Positions 35,726-43,907 of a stretch of 64,000 bases of DNA are shown piece by piece. The position numbers were made by a program, and so were the translations under genes. The notes below the pieces were generated by a model. It did not search any database and was not told the origin of the DNA. It saw only the letters and a list, made by a program, of their open reading frames with translations. The stretch's first letter is position 1, and every line of letters starts with the position of its first letter. The stretch comes from Edaphobacter sp. (lineage in GTDB: Bacteria > Acidobacteriota > Terriglobia > Terriglobales > Acidobacteriaceae): positions 310,001 through 374,000 of the forward strand of contig NZ_JAPWKF010000001.1 in the NCBI RefSeq assembly GCF_028283685.1, read 5' to 3'.

Positions 35726-35736
35726 TGGTTGGACCA
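35726..35736. promoter_or_regulatory. Operator candidate TGGT-TGG-ACCA upstream of uxaE
   Basis: AATTGGT-TGG-ACCATTTT resembles the site before uxaC (TGGT...ACCA arms with A/T flanks) but has a 3-base rather than 2-base centre. It lies 37 bases before the uxaE ATG, where a repressor would block transcription. Confidence 0.4.
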
Positions 35737-35772
35737 TTTTACGCGGCAAACACGAAAGAACAGGTGACAGGT

Positions 35773-37029
35773 ATGGCAGTGCAGCTCTCTAGATTTTCTG
35801 TTGGCACGGGTGATCGCTTCGCGCACCAGGCAAAGGCGCAGCTGGCGGCGTCGATCCTGGCGGCCAAGGCGGGTGTCGAGATCTCACCGGTGTGGAACAA
35901 GTCCAACCGCGAGCACAATATCATCGGCAGCGAGCCGGTGCAGACGCGCGAGGCGGTGGACGCGGCGATCAAGGAGCTGGGTTGGACGAAGCCGTACTTT
36001 CTGGACGCCGACCACATTACGCTGGCGACAGTAGAGCGCTTCCTGGAGCCAAGCAACTTCTACACCATCGACGTGGCCGAGATGATCGGCAAGCCTGCCG
36101 ATGCGGCCGATGTCGAGGCCTTTGTGGGACGCCACCCAGAGCTGATCGGCACCGTAACGATCCCCGGCATCGCAGAGCCGTTCCATACGGACAAGGCGTT
36201 TGTGACCGCAGTGGCGAACAAGTTTCTGGCCGCGGTGCAGGATGCGGGCAAGATCTATCGCTTTATCGCGGAGAAGAAGGGCGAGGGCAACTTCGTACCC
36301 GAGGTCTCGATGGACGAGACGGACGCACCGCAGACGCCGGTGGAGCTGCTGATTATTCTTGCCGCCATCGCCGATGAGAAGATTCCGATCCAGACCATCG
36401 CTCCCAAGTTCACGGGGCGGTTTAACAAGGGCGTCGATTACGTCGGCGATGTCGCCCAATTCGAGCGTGAGTTCAACGAAGACATCGCAGCGATTGCGTT
36501 TGCCGTGAAGACCTACGGTCTGCCTGCGAACCTGAAGCTGAGCGTGCATTCGGGCTCGGACAAGTTTTCGATCTACAAGGCGATTCACGACGCAGTGACG
36601 CGTACCGGCGCCGGCGTTCATCTGAAGACGGCCGGCACGACCTGGCTGGAAGAGCTGATAGGTCTGGCTGAGGCGGGCGGTTCGGGCCTGGAGATCGCCA
36701 AGGAGGTCTACCGCGAAGCCTACGGCCATCGCGAGGAGCTTTGCGCACCGTATGCAACGGTGATCGACATCGACCCGACGAAGCTGCCCAGCCCGGAAGA
36801 GGTCAACGGATGGACGAGCGAGCAGTATGTCTCGGCGCTGCGCCATGACCAGTCGAACCCGGCATACAACCCGAGCCTGCGCCAGCTGCTGCACGTCGGC
36901 TTCAAGGTTGCGGCGAAGATGGGCGATCGCTACCTGAAGGCGCTCGAGGCTAACGAAGAGGTTGTGGCACGCAACGTGACCACGAACCTGTTTGATCGTC
37001 ACATCCGCCCGGTCTTCCTGGGATCGTAG
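35773..37029 (+). CDS. uxaE: Tagaturonate/fructuronate epimerase
   Basis: 418 residues. Matches the UxaE family first described in Thermotoga, which interconverts D-tagaturonate and D-fructuronate and so lets galacturonate enter the glucuronate route. Visible blocks: 'SRFSVGTGDRFAHQAKAQL', 'NKSNREHNIIGSEP', 'YFLDADHI', 'IAPKFTGRFNKGVDYVGD', 'LSVHSGSDKFSIY' and 'HLKTAGTTWLEEL'; the metal-binding Asp/His are likely among these. ATG 35773 is used; the TTG 35725 start lies inside the operator candidate. gluconokinase follows after 22 bases. Confidence 0.9.
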   Translation: MAVQLSRFSVGTGDRFAHQAKAQLAASILAAKAGVEISPVWNKSNREHNIIGSEPVQTREAVDAAIKELGWTKPYFLDADHITLATVERFLEPSNFYTIDVAEMIGKPADAADVEAFVGRHPELIGTVTIPGIAEPFHTDKAFVTAVANKFLAAVQDAGKIYRFIAEKKGEGNFVPEVSMDETDAPQTPVELLIILAAIADEKIPIQTIAPKFTGRFNKGVDYVGDVAQFEREFNEDIAAIAFAVKTYGLPANLKLSVHSGSDKFSIYKAIHDAVTRTGAGVHLKTAGTTWLEELIGLAEAGGSGLEIAKEVYREAYGHREELCAPYATVIDIDPTKLPSPEEVNGWTSEQYVSALRHDQSNPAYNPSLRQLLHVGFKVAAKMGDRYLKALEANEEVVARNVTTNLFDRHIRPVFLGS

Positions 37030-37051
37030 GTCGAGAGGACGGTTGAGGCTA

Positions 37052-37555
37052 ATGATCGTTGTTTTGATGGGAGTCACAGGCTCCGGCAAATCGACCATCG
37101 GCGAGCTGCTGGCCCAGAAGACGGGCGCAGTCTTCGCCGATGCCGATGATTATCACCCTGCAGCCAACAAAGAAAAGATGGCCGCGGGGCATCCGTTGAA
37201 TGATGACGATCGCCAGCCCTGGCTGGAGACGCTGAACAGCCTGATGCGTGGATGGCATGACGAGGGCAAGAGCGGCGTGCTGGCCTGTTCAGCACTGAAG
37301 GCGAAGTATCGCGTCACGCTGTCTGCAGGAATGCCTGACGAGGTGTTGCATTTTGTCTGGCTGGACGGCTCGAAGGAGCTGATCTCGGAGCGACTGGCGG
37401 CGCGTCACCACGAGTTCATGAATCCGAACCTGCTGAAGAGCCAGCTGGATACGCTGGAGCCACCGCAGGACGCTTTGCGTATAGTGAATGATCGAACGCC
37501 TGATGAGGTGGTCGACCGTATTCTGTCGCTGCTGCCGGGCGTTCAAACGAAGTAA
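37052..37555 (+). CDS. Gluconokinase
   Basis: 167 residues, GntK/IdnK family. P-loop GVTGSGKST at the N-terminus, then 'FADADDYHPAANKEKMAAGH', the substrate-binding block of gluconate kinases, and ACSALKAKYR. Phosphorylates D-gluconate to 6-phosphogluconate. Starts at ATG 37052, 22 bases after uxaE, and is followed by the SDR gene after 21 bases, so the three form one operon. Confidence 0.93.
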   Translation: MIVVLMGVTGSGKSTIGELLAQKTGAVFADADDYHPAANKEKMAAGHPLNDDDRQPWLETLNSLMRGWHDEGKSGVLACSALKAKYRVTLSAGMPDEVLHFVWLDGSKELISERLAARHHEFMNPNLLKSQLDTLEPPQDALRIVNDRTPDEVVDRILSLLPGVQTK

Positions 37556-37576
37556 GACACAGAGAGGACGTTTTAG

Positions 37577-38353
37577 ATGGCGCATCCGTTGTTTGATCTG
37601 ACCGGCAAGACTGCTGTTGTAGTAGGTGGTACCTCAGGAATTGGCCTGGCGATGGCGGTCGGACTGGCCGAGTCGGGCGCAGATGTGGTGGCGACTTCGC
37701 GGCGTGCCGAGCAGGTGGAAGAGGCTGCGCGTGCGATTGAGGCCAAGGGCCGTCGTGCACTGCGGCTGACCTCAGACGTGGGCGACCGGGCTTCGCTGGA
37801 GGCGGTGCTGGAGGGAACGGTCAAGGAGTTCGGCAAGGTCGATATCCTGATCAACTCGGCGGGCAAGATCAAGCGCGAGCCGACGCTGACGGTGTCGGAA
37901 GAGACGTGGAACGACATCATGGACACGAATGTGACGGGGACGCTGCGCGCCTGCCAGATCTTCGGCAAGCATATGCTCGACCGCGGCTATGGGCGGATCA
38001 TCAACATCGCATCGCTGAACACGTTTGTCTCGCTGAAAGAAGTGACGGCGTATGCGGCGTCGAAGGCTGCGGTGGGCGCGCTGACCAAGTCGCTGGCGGT
38101 GGAGTGGAGCTCGCGCGGCGTGACTGTCAACGGCATTGCGCCGGGAGTCTTTCGCACGGCGCTCAACCAGAAGCTGCTGGACGAAAGCGATCGCGGCAAG
38201 GAGCTGCTGATGCGCACGCCGATGGGGCGCTTCGGCAAAACGGAGGAGCTGGTTGGTTCGGCAATCTTCCTGGCAAGCGATGCGTCGGCCTTTATCACCG
38301 GGGAGATCCTGGTGGTGGACGGCGGCTTCCTGGCCAGCGGCGTCAACCAGTAG
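37577..38353 (+). CDS. SDR oxidoreductase (gluconate 5-dehydrogenase / KduD-like)
   Basis: 258 residues, classical SDR: cofactor motif GGTSGIG near residue 17, NAG-type element INSAGKI, catalytic Ser in NIASLNTF and YAASK (Tyr-x3-Lys). The N-terminus 'FDLTGKTAVVVGG' and ending 'VVDGGFLASGVNQ' are typical of sugar-acid dehydrogenases such as IdnO and KduD. In this operon it probably reduces or oxidises a keto-uronate or keto-gluconate; it could stand in for UxuB, which is absent from the window. Confidence 0.87.
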   Translation: MAHPLFDLTGKTAVVVGGTSGIGLAMAVGLAESGADVVATSRRAEQVEEAARAIEAKGRRALRLTSDVGDRASLEAVLEGTVKEFGKVDILINSAGKIKREPTLTVSEETWNDIMDTNVTGTLRACQIFGKHMLDRGYGRIINIASLNTFVSLKEVTAYAASKAAVGALTKSLAVEWSSRGVTVNGIAPGVFRTALNQKLLDESDRGKELLMRTPMGRFGKTEELVGSAIFLASDASAFITGEILVVDGGFLASGVNQ

Positions 38354-38536
38354 CAGCAAAAACATCGATCGATCTACCCGAGCACCCCGGCGTCATTCTG
38401 TTGTGATGTCCGGGGTGTAGGATTTAAACAGGTTGAGAATCCCCGGCTCAACGTCTGTAGTTTGTGTTGCTTGCAGCTCATTTCCAGGTTTGAGGGGCGT
38501 ACGTTGATCTTTCCAGCGAGCAGGATTCAGAACCCT

Positions 38537-39148
38537 ATGGCCTTCGTTCTCGAAAAGGGCACGTTCGATGCACTGGTCTTCGACTGCGACGGGACACTGG
38601 TCGACACCGCGGCTACGCATCTCTATTCGATCCAGCAGGCCCTGATGCCGCTCGAGTTGACGATACCGGACGACTGGTACCACCAGCGGCATGGCCTCGG
38701 CCCGGACGATCTTCTAACGGCCTATGAGAAGGACTTCGGGGTTCCTGCTATTGAGCGGCGCGAGTTCTACGAACGTACGAATGAGGCGTATCTTGCAGGC
38801 GTGAACTTCATCCAGGAGATCAAGGCTGTCGCGGATATCGCCCGGCAGTGGTTCGGTTCAGTCCCGATGGCCGTCGCCTCCAACGGCATGCGCAAGAACG
38901 TTGAGGCAACGCTGATTGCGACGCGGCTGCGTCCTCTGTTTTATACGATCGTCACGGCGGACGACGTCGAACGCGCGAAGCCTGCGCCGGATGTCTACCT
39001 GGAGGCGGCGAAACGGATGCGGGTGCGTCCGGAACGTGTCGTGGTCTTCGAAGACTCTGACGAGGGACTTGAGGCTGCGCGACGTGCCGGCATGCGCAGC
39101 TACGATGTCCGAAGGATCTTTCTGCCAGTGAACGGATCGCGCAGCTAG
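38537..39148 (+). CDS. HAD-superfamily phosphatase (beta-phosphoglucomutase-like)
   Basis: 203 residues. HAD motifs in order: FDCDGTLVDT, VASNG, KPAPD and FEDSDEGLEAA, with a helical cap after motif I (subfamily IA). The likely substrate is a sugar phosphate. ATG 38537; the TTG-start ORF from 38462 has no ribosome site. Its 3' end overlaps the convergent TlpA-like gene by 4 bases. Confidence 0.87.
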   Translation: MAFVLEKGTFDALVFDCDGTLVDTAATHLYSIQQALMPLELTIPDDWYHQRHGLGPDDLLTAYEKDFGVPAIERREFYERTNEAYLAGVNFIQEIKAVADIARQWFGSVPMAVASNGMRKNVEATLIATRLRPLFYTIVTADDVERAKPAPDVYLEAAKRMRVRPERVVVFEDSDEGLEAARRAGMRSYDVRRIFLPVNGSRS

Positions 39149-39624
39149 AGCTTTGAGAGGTATTCCATGATCTCGGGGCTGGTCCAGTTTTGTGCAGACA
39201 CGAACTTGCGGCGCAGGTTGCCCTGCCGGTCGATCACGTAGGTTTCAGGGATCTGCACGGTGCCGTAGAGATCCTGAATCCTGAGTGATGGGTCACGGAT
39301 CGTCAGCAGGTTGAGCTGGTATTTGGAGAGAAAGCGCTTGTAGACATCCGGGTCTTCGTCCCTGCTGATGGCGATGACGGCGACCTGCGGCATGCGCTGT
39401 TGGAGCTCCATGAGGCTGGGTAACTCGTCGATGCAGGGAGCGCACCAGGTCGCCCAGAAGTTCAGCAGAACCACCTTGCCACGCAGCTTTGCGAGATCGG
39501 CGGACTGCGTTCCATCACTGACGGTAAATTGTGGTGCAGGCTTATTCACCTGCTGGGGATGCTGCCCGCGATCGCAACCTGCAACTGTCAACAGCAACCC
39601 TAGACCAAGAACCGCTCTACGCAC
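39145..39624 (-). CDS. TlpA-family thioredoxin-fold lipoprotein
   Basis: 159 residues from GTG 39624 (AGGAG 6 bases upstream). Lipoprotein signal: 'RRAVLGLGLLLTVAGC' with the lipobox VAGC. Redox motif WCAPC and cis-Pro in VQIPETYVID. Membrane-anchored periplasmic disulfide reductase. An ORF extending to 39888 runs across the divergent glycosyltransferase gene and was rejected as a start. Confidence 0.9.
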   Translation of the reverse strand: MRRAVLGLGLLLTVAGCDRGQHPQQVNKPAPQFTVSDGTQSADLAKLRGKVVLLNFWATWCAPCIDELPSLMELQQRMPQVAVIAISRDEDPDVYKRFLSKYQLNLLTIRDPSLRIQDLYGTVQIPETYVIDRQGNLRRKFVSAQNWTSPEIMEYLSKL

Positions 39625-39641
39625 CGTATGCTCCTCGTTTC

Positions 39642-39647
39642 TATAAT
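39642..39647 (+). promoter_or_regulatory. Perfect -10 box between divergent TlpA and glycosyltransferase genes
   Basis: TATAAT lies 8 bases before the GTG of the glycosyltransferase gene, so transcription would start at or next to the initiation codon (leaderless mRNA). No clear -35 is seen. The whole divergent spacer is only 31 bases. Confidence 0.4.
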
Positions 39648-39655
39648 ACGAAGTC

Positions 39656-40735
39656 GTGACCCAAGACGCAGAGAAGAAGAGCGGCGCGGAGGAGATGGAG
39701 CTGACTGTCATCGTTCCGGCGCGCAACGAGGAGGCATCGCTGGCGGCGTGCCTGGGCTCGCTCGTCTCGCAGTCGGAGCCGGGATTCGAGCTGGGGAGGC
39801 ACTGGGAGCTGATCGTCGTCAACGATGATTCGACTGACCGGACACGCCAAATTGCGGATGATTTTGCGGCGAGGAGCAGAGGAATCACGGTGCTGGATGC
39901 ACCGGCGCTGAACCTGACGGAGAGCGGAGGCTTTACGGGAAAGAACGCCGCCTGCTGGCTGGCCGCTCAGGCGGCGCGGGGGCAGTGGCTCCTGTTTACC
40001 GATGCCGATACCGTCCATGAGACGAATGACCTGTCCCGGTCGATCCGTGAGGCGGAGCGACATGATGCAGAGCTGCTGTCTTACTCTCCGCGGCAGATCG
40101 TCAAGGGGTTCTGGCAGCATGCGGTGATGCCGCTGGTGTTCTCCGAACTGGCCAGCGTCTACAGCATGAAAGAGGTCAACGATCCCGAACGCCGGATCGC
40201 TGCGGCGAACGGCCAGTTTCTGCTGGTGCAGGCCGAGGCGTACTTTGCGGTCGGGGGTCATCGCGCGGTGTCCAGCGAGGTGCTCGAGGATGTTGCCCTG
40301 GCGACGAACTTCAAGCGCAACAAGCATCCCATCCGGTTTCGCTATGCACCAGAGGCGCTGTCGACACAGATGTATCGCACGACGGGGCAGATGGTGGAGG
40401 GATGGACGAAGAACCTGGCGCTGCTGTTTCCGCAGCCGGTCTATCTTGCTGCCTGGCGCGTGCTGGATGTTGCGCTGTTCTTCGGCCTGCCGCTGGTGGT
40501 CGTCGCTTTGCCGTGGCTGGTCGGCTGGCAGAAGGGAGCCCTTCTGCTGATCTGGGTGCGGACGCTTTGGCGCTTTTATGCCCGAGTGGCGCGATCGAAC
40601 TTTCCGGCGCTTGATGTCGCAGTCTCCATCCTTGGTGTGCCGCTGTTTGTCTTTCTGTTGATTCGAAGCACGATCCATCACCGCGTGCAGCGCGAGGTGG
40701 TTTGGAAGGGCCGCAGTTATCGCGTGGGGCGCTGA
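39656..40735 (+). CDS. Family 2 glycosyltransferase with C-terminal membrane segments
   Basis: 359 residues. GT-A fold: 'LTVIVPARNEE', 'LIVVNDDSTDRT', FTDADTVHE (DxD) and a later 'EVLEDVALATNFKR' acceptor-side motif. Two or three hydrophobic helices near residues 265-345 anchor it to the membrane. The pattern resembles HpnB/CrtQ-type enzymes acting on hopanoid, carotenoid or polyprenyl acceptors, but no such pathway gene is adjacent. GTG 39656 is used because the next in-frame start, ATG 39695, directly abuts its GGAGGAG. Confidence 0.82.
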   Translation: MTQDAEKKSGAEEMELTVIVPARNEEASLAACLGSLVSQSEPGFELGRHWELIVVNDDSTDRTRQIADDFAARSRGITVLDAPALNLTESGGFTGKNAACWLAAQAARGQWLLFTDADTVHETNDLSRSIREAERHDAELLSYSPRQIVKGFWQHAVMPLVFSELASVYSMKEVNDPERRIAAANGQFLLVQAEAYFAVGGHRAVSSEVLEDVALATNFKRNKHPIRFRYAPEALSTQMYRTTGQMVEGWTKNLALLFPQPVYLAAWRVLDVALFFGLPLVVVALPWLVGWQKGALLLIWVRTLWRFYARVARSNFPALDVAVSILGVPLFVFLLIRSTIHHRVQREVVWKGRSYRVGR

Positions 40736-40771
40736 GATGCATCCGGCGGCCGTCGTAAAACGTCTAAATGA

Positions 40772-41197
40772 ATGAGAGCACAGATGATCTTTCTAACCCG
40801 CAAAGCAGAATTCTCTTCCGCGCACTACTACTGGGTCGATTCCTGGACCGAGGAGGAGAACCTCCGCGTCTTCGGCAAGTGTGCCAATCGCAATGGACAT
40901 GGCCACAACTACACGCTTGAGGTGACGGTCGCGGGAGACGTCGATCCGGTGTCGGGATTTGTGGTGGACCTGAAGGAGCTTAAGGACATCCTGGAGCGCG
41001 AGGTGGTCAGCGTCTACGATCACCGCCACCTGAATCTTGAGGTGCCGGAGTTCCGCGAAAGCCAGCCGACGACAGAGAATATTGCGATTGCGATCTGGCA
41101 GCGGCTGGCGGGTAAGATCCCCAACGCGAAGCTGCATCGCGTGCGGGTGTACGAGATGCCAGACCTCTTCGCAGACTTTTATGGAGAGGCGTCATGA
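40772..41197 (+). CDS. 6-pyruvoyl-tetrahydropterin synthase / QueD family protein (copy 1)
   Basis: 141 residues. PTPS fold with zinc histidines in SSAHYY and NGHGHNY, catalytic Cys in FGKCANRN and a downstream 'VYDHRHLN' (Asp-His). Converts dihydroneopterin triphosphate to a 6-substituted tetrahydropterin (6-carboxy for queuosine or 6-pyruvoyl for biopterin). An ATG at 40784 is an alternative start. It overlaps the next, paralogous gene by 4 bases (ATGA). Confidence 0.88.
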   Translation: MRAQMIFLTRKAEFSSAHYYWVDSWTEEENLRVFGKCANRNGHGHNYTLEVTVAGDVDPVSGFVVDLKELKDILEREVVSVYDHRHLNLEVPEFRESQPTTENIAIAIWQRLAGKIPNAKLHRVRVYEMPDLFADFYGEAS

Positions 41198-41622
41198 AGG
41201 CCTACCTCTCGCGACGCTATCACTTCAGCGCATCGCATCGACTGCACACGAACCGATATGACGAGGCGGGCAATCGCGAGGTCTACGGCAAGTGCAACAA
41301 TCCTCATGGTCACGGCCATAATTACACCGTCGAGGTCACGCTGAGCGGCCAGGTAGACCCGGTGACGGGGATGGTCTGCAATCTGGCTGACCTGGATACG
41401 TTTGCGAAGACCCACCTGATCGAGCGCTTCGACCATATGAATCTGAATACGCTGCCGGAATTTGCGAATCAGGTGTCGACGACGGAGAATCTATCTATTG
41501 AAGTCCACCGCATCTTCGCGAGCTTTGCTTTGGCTCGCCTGGAGCGGATTCATGTCGAAGAGACGAGTAACAACTCCTTCGACTATGCCGGCGGCGAGAT
41601 ACCCGCGACCGGAACACTTTAA
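41194..41622 (+). CDS. 6-pyruvoyl-tetrahydropterin synthase / QueD family protein (copy 2)
   Basis: 142 residues. Same fold as the preceding gene: [21 protein letters not shown], 'RFDHMNLN' and a C-terminal '[17 protein letters not shown]', where Glu is the pterin anchor. Copy 1 has 'HRVRVYEMPDLFADFYG' there, so the two differ in the pocket and may form a heteromer or carry out distinct reactions. It is translationally coupled to copy 1 and 14 bases before folE. Confidence 0.9.
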   Translation: MKAYLSRRYHFSASHRLHTNRYDEAGNREVYGKCNNPHGHGHNYTVEVTLSGQVDPVTGMVCNLADLDTFAKTHLIERFDHMNLNTLPEFANQVSTTENLSIEVHRIFASFALARLERIHVEETSNNSFDYAGGEIPATGTL

Positions 41623-41636
41623 GAAAGGCCCACACC

Positions 41637-42245
41637 ATGGCCAGCAATAACAGCACGCTTGAGGCCGTAACACTCTCCGACGTCTCCACGCAGGATCTGT
41701 ACCGCGAGATCCTGACCCGCATCGGCGAGGATCCCAGCCGCGACGGCCTTCTGCGCACCCCCGAGCGCATGGAGAAGGCGATGGCCTTCCTGACGCGCGG
41801 CTATACGATGGACGTGACCGAGGTGCTGCACGCGGCGCTGTTCGACGTCGATTACGACGAGATGGTGATCGTGAAGGACATCGAATTCTTTTCGATGTGC
41901 GAGCACCATCTGCTTCCGTTCTTCGGCAAGGCGCATGTAGCGTATGTGCCGAATGGCAAGGTAATCGGACTCAGCAAGATTCCGCGGCTGGTGGATGTCT
42001 TCGCGCGGCGACTGCAGGTGCAGGAGCGTTTGACGCGGCAGATCGGCGAGGCCATCACGGAGGCAATCCATCCGCAGGGAGTGGCTGTGATCCTGGAGGC
42101 ACAGCATCTGTGCATGATGATGCGCGGCGTGGAGAAGCAGCACTCGTCGACGGTGACGTCGGCCATGCTGGGCGTCTTCAAATCGCAGCTGCAGACGCGG
42201 AACGAGTTTCTTTCCCTGGTTCGGCGTAACGGCAGCAGCTTTTAA
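41637..42245 (+). CDS. folE: GTP cyclohydrolase I
   Basis: 202 residues, type IA. Zinc/catalytic motif [12 protein letters not shown] and the second cysteine in [11 protein letters not shown], plus '[10 protein letters not shown]' and '[10 protein letters not shown]'. Makes dihydroneopterin triphosphate, the substrate of the two PTPS-like proteins encoded just upstream, so this operon directs GTP to a pterin or deazapurine branch. Confidence 0.96.
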   Translation: MASNNSTLEAVTLSDVSTQDLYREILTRIGEDPSRDGLLRTPERMEKAMAFLTRGYTMDVTEVLHAALFDVDYDEMVIVKDIEFFSMCEHHLLPFFGKAHVAYVPNGKVIGLSKIPRLVDVFARRLQVQERLTRQIGEAITEAIHPQGVAVILEAQHLCMMMRGVEKQHSSTVTSAMLGVFKSQLQTRNEFLSLVRRNGSSF

Positions 42246-42265
42246 GCCGTAAACTAGTCGATGGA

Positions 42266-43138
42266 ATGAATGGACTGATCGTAATCGACAAGGCCGCCGG
42301 AATGACGTCTCACGACGTGGTCTCGGTGGTACGCAGAGTAACCGGTGAGCGCTCGATCGGGCATATGGGTACGCTCGATCCGATGGCCACTGGCGTGCTG
42401 CCTCTGCTGCTGGGAAAGTACACGCGGCTGGCGCAGTTCTTTGGCGCGGCCGAGAAGCAGTATGACGGCAGGATTCGCTTCGGCTACGCGACCGACACCT
42501 ATGACGCCGAGGGCGAGGCCGCGACGCCTGTAAGGCCGTTGACTCAGACGCTGGAAGAGTTGCGCTCGCTGGCAGGGCGCTTTCATGGCGATGTGGACCA
42601 GATGCCGCCTGCGTATTCGGCAAAGAAGATTGACGGCGTGCCGGCGTATAAGCTGGCTCGCGCAGGCGCGGAAGTGCCTGTCAAACCCGCCCGGATCAGG
42701 ATTCATCACTTCGAGCTAACCTCGCTGGAGGGAGATGAGGCGACGTTCACCATGCGTGTGTCGGCAGGTGGGTATGTCCGCTCCGTGGCGCACGAGCTAG
42801 GCGAGATCGCTGGTTGTGGAGCGCATCTCTCCTCGCTGCGGCGCACGCATGCGGGGCCGTTCTCGCTGGCGGAAGCGATCTCAATGGATGCGTTGAAGGA
42901 GCTGTCGGCTGCGGATGTCGTGGCGCGGTTGCCGCATCCTCGAACGATCCTGCCGGAGATGCCTGCGGTAACGGTCGACGACCAGACGGCGGGACGGCTG
43001 CGCAATGGGATGCAGGTGAATCTGCCGGACTTTTCTTCGGCTCCGCTCATCCGCATCTTTACCAGCCCGGTGGACCTGATGGCGATTGGCCGCCGCGTCG
43101 CTGGGACGCTGATGCAGCCGATCGTCGTAATGGGCTAA
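42266..43138 (+). CDS. truB: tRNA pseudouridine(55) synthase TruB
   Basis: 290 residues. Makes pseudouridine 55 in the T-loop. Starts MNGLIVIDKAAGMTSHDVV, with the catalytic Asp in GHMGTLDPMATGVLPLLLG and 'QMPPAYSAKKIDGVPAYKLA'. The C-terminus has a PUA-like extension. It converges with the lipase gene with a 4-base overlap. Confidence 0.96.
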   Translation: MNGLIVIDKAAGMTSHDVVSVVRRVTGERSIGHMGTLDPMATGVLPLLLGKYTRLAQFFGAAEKQYDGRIRFGYATDTYDAEGEAATPVRPLTQTLEELRSLAGRFHGDVDQMPPAYSAKKIDGVPAYKLARAGAEVPVKPARIRIHHFELTSLEGDEATFTMRVSAGGYVRSVAHELGEIAGCGAHLSSLRRTHAGPFSLAEAISMDALKELSAADVVARLPHPRTILPEMPAVTVDDQTAGRLRNGMQVNLPDFSSAPLIRIFTSPVDLMAIGRRVAGTLMQPIVVMG

Positions 43139-43860
43139 GACTTCTTCTTGAGCAACGGCTGAATCAGACCGAGTACGTTCTGCGCGACGATCTTGTTGCC
43201 GGCGGAGGTGGCGTGGGTGCGGTCTGCCTGCATCATGCCGTCGACGCCGAAGACGCCTTTGAGCAGGAAGGGAAGCATCGGCGCGCGATATTTATCTGCC
43301 AGCAGCGCATAGGTCTCGTTGAACTGGCGGATGTAGTCGGGGCCGTAGTCCGGGGGCAGTGTGATTCCGGCCAGGACGACCTTAGTCCCGCTTGCAGTCA
43401 GCGTGGAGACGATCTTGTCGAGATTGGCGCGGGTGTCCGCGATCCGCAGACCGCGCAGGCCGTCGTTGCCGCCGAACTCCACGACGACGAGGGCGGGTTT
43501 CAGCTTCAGAACATGATCGACTCGCTCGACGCCATCCTTGGTGGTGTTGCCGCTGACGCCTGCATTGACGACACGATAGTGATAGCCTGCATCGTCCAGG
43601 TCCTTCTGCAGGGCATCGGGATAGGCTTGCCCGACCTCGGTGCCGTACCCGGCGGTGAGGCTGTCGCCGAAGCAGACGATGCGGGGGCGAGGATCTTGTG
43701 TCAGATCGCTTTGAACCGGCGCCGGGGTAGCCGCAACTGGAGCTTCGGCGCCGGACGCAGTGCTGTCAGCTGGTTGGGCAGCAGGAGTGGTCTTCGCGCG
43801 GCAGCCGCCGAGAGTGGCCAGCAGAACCGCTAGTATAGGAACAATTGCGACGCGGCGCAT
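43135..43860 (-). CDS. TesA-like arylesterase/lysophospholipase lipoprotein (SGNH)
   Basis: 241 residues. Lipoprotein signal with 'AVLLATLGGC', then about 35 residues of Ala/Pro/Thr linker, then the SGNH domain: FGDSLTAGYG (nucleophile Ser), 'NAGVSGNTTKDGVERV', 'VVEFGGNDGLRG' and 'DRTHATSAGN'. It is divergent from an ABC pair, reproducing the tesA/ybbA-ybbP arrangement of enterobacteria. Likely a periplasmic lipid esterase working with that transporter. Confidence 0.9.
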   Translation of the reverse strand: MRRVAIVPILAVLLATLGGCRAKTTPAAQPADSTASGAEAPVAATPAPVQSDLTQDPRPRIVCFGDSLTAGYGTEVGQAYPDALQKDLDDAGYHYRVVNAGVSGNTTKDGVERVDHVLKLKPALVVVEFGGNDGLRGLRIADTRANLDKIVSTLTASGTKVVLAGITLPPDYGPDYIRQFNETYALLADKYRAPMLPFLLKGVFGVDGMMQADRTHATSAGNKIVAQNVLGLIQPLLKKKS

Positions 43861-43907
43861 ACCTATGAATCTATCAAGAATGACGTTGCAGCGACGGGAG
43901 TGCCAGG

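Noticed and set aside
38388..38420. Hairpin ACCCCGG...CCGGGGT after the SDR gene
   Set aside because: Long 19-base loop and no T-run; may be a weak terminator for the uxaE operon but was not convincing enough to list.
39625..39888. Long N-terminal extension of the TlpA-like lipoprotein
   Set aside because: It lies antisense to the glycosyltransferase gene, lacks a signal at its start, and the GTG at 39624 has an ideal ribosome site and lipoprotein signal.
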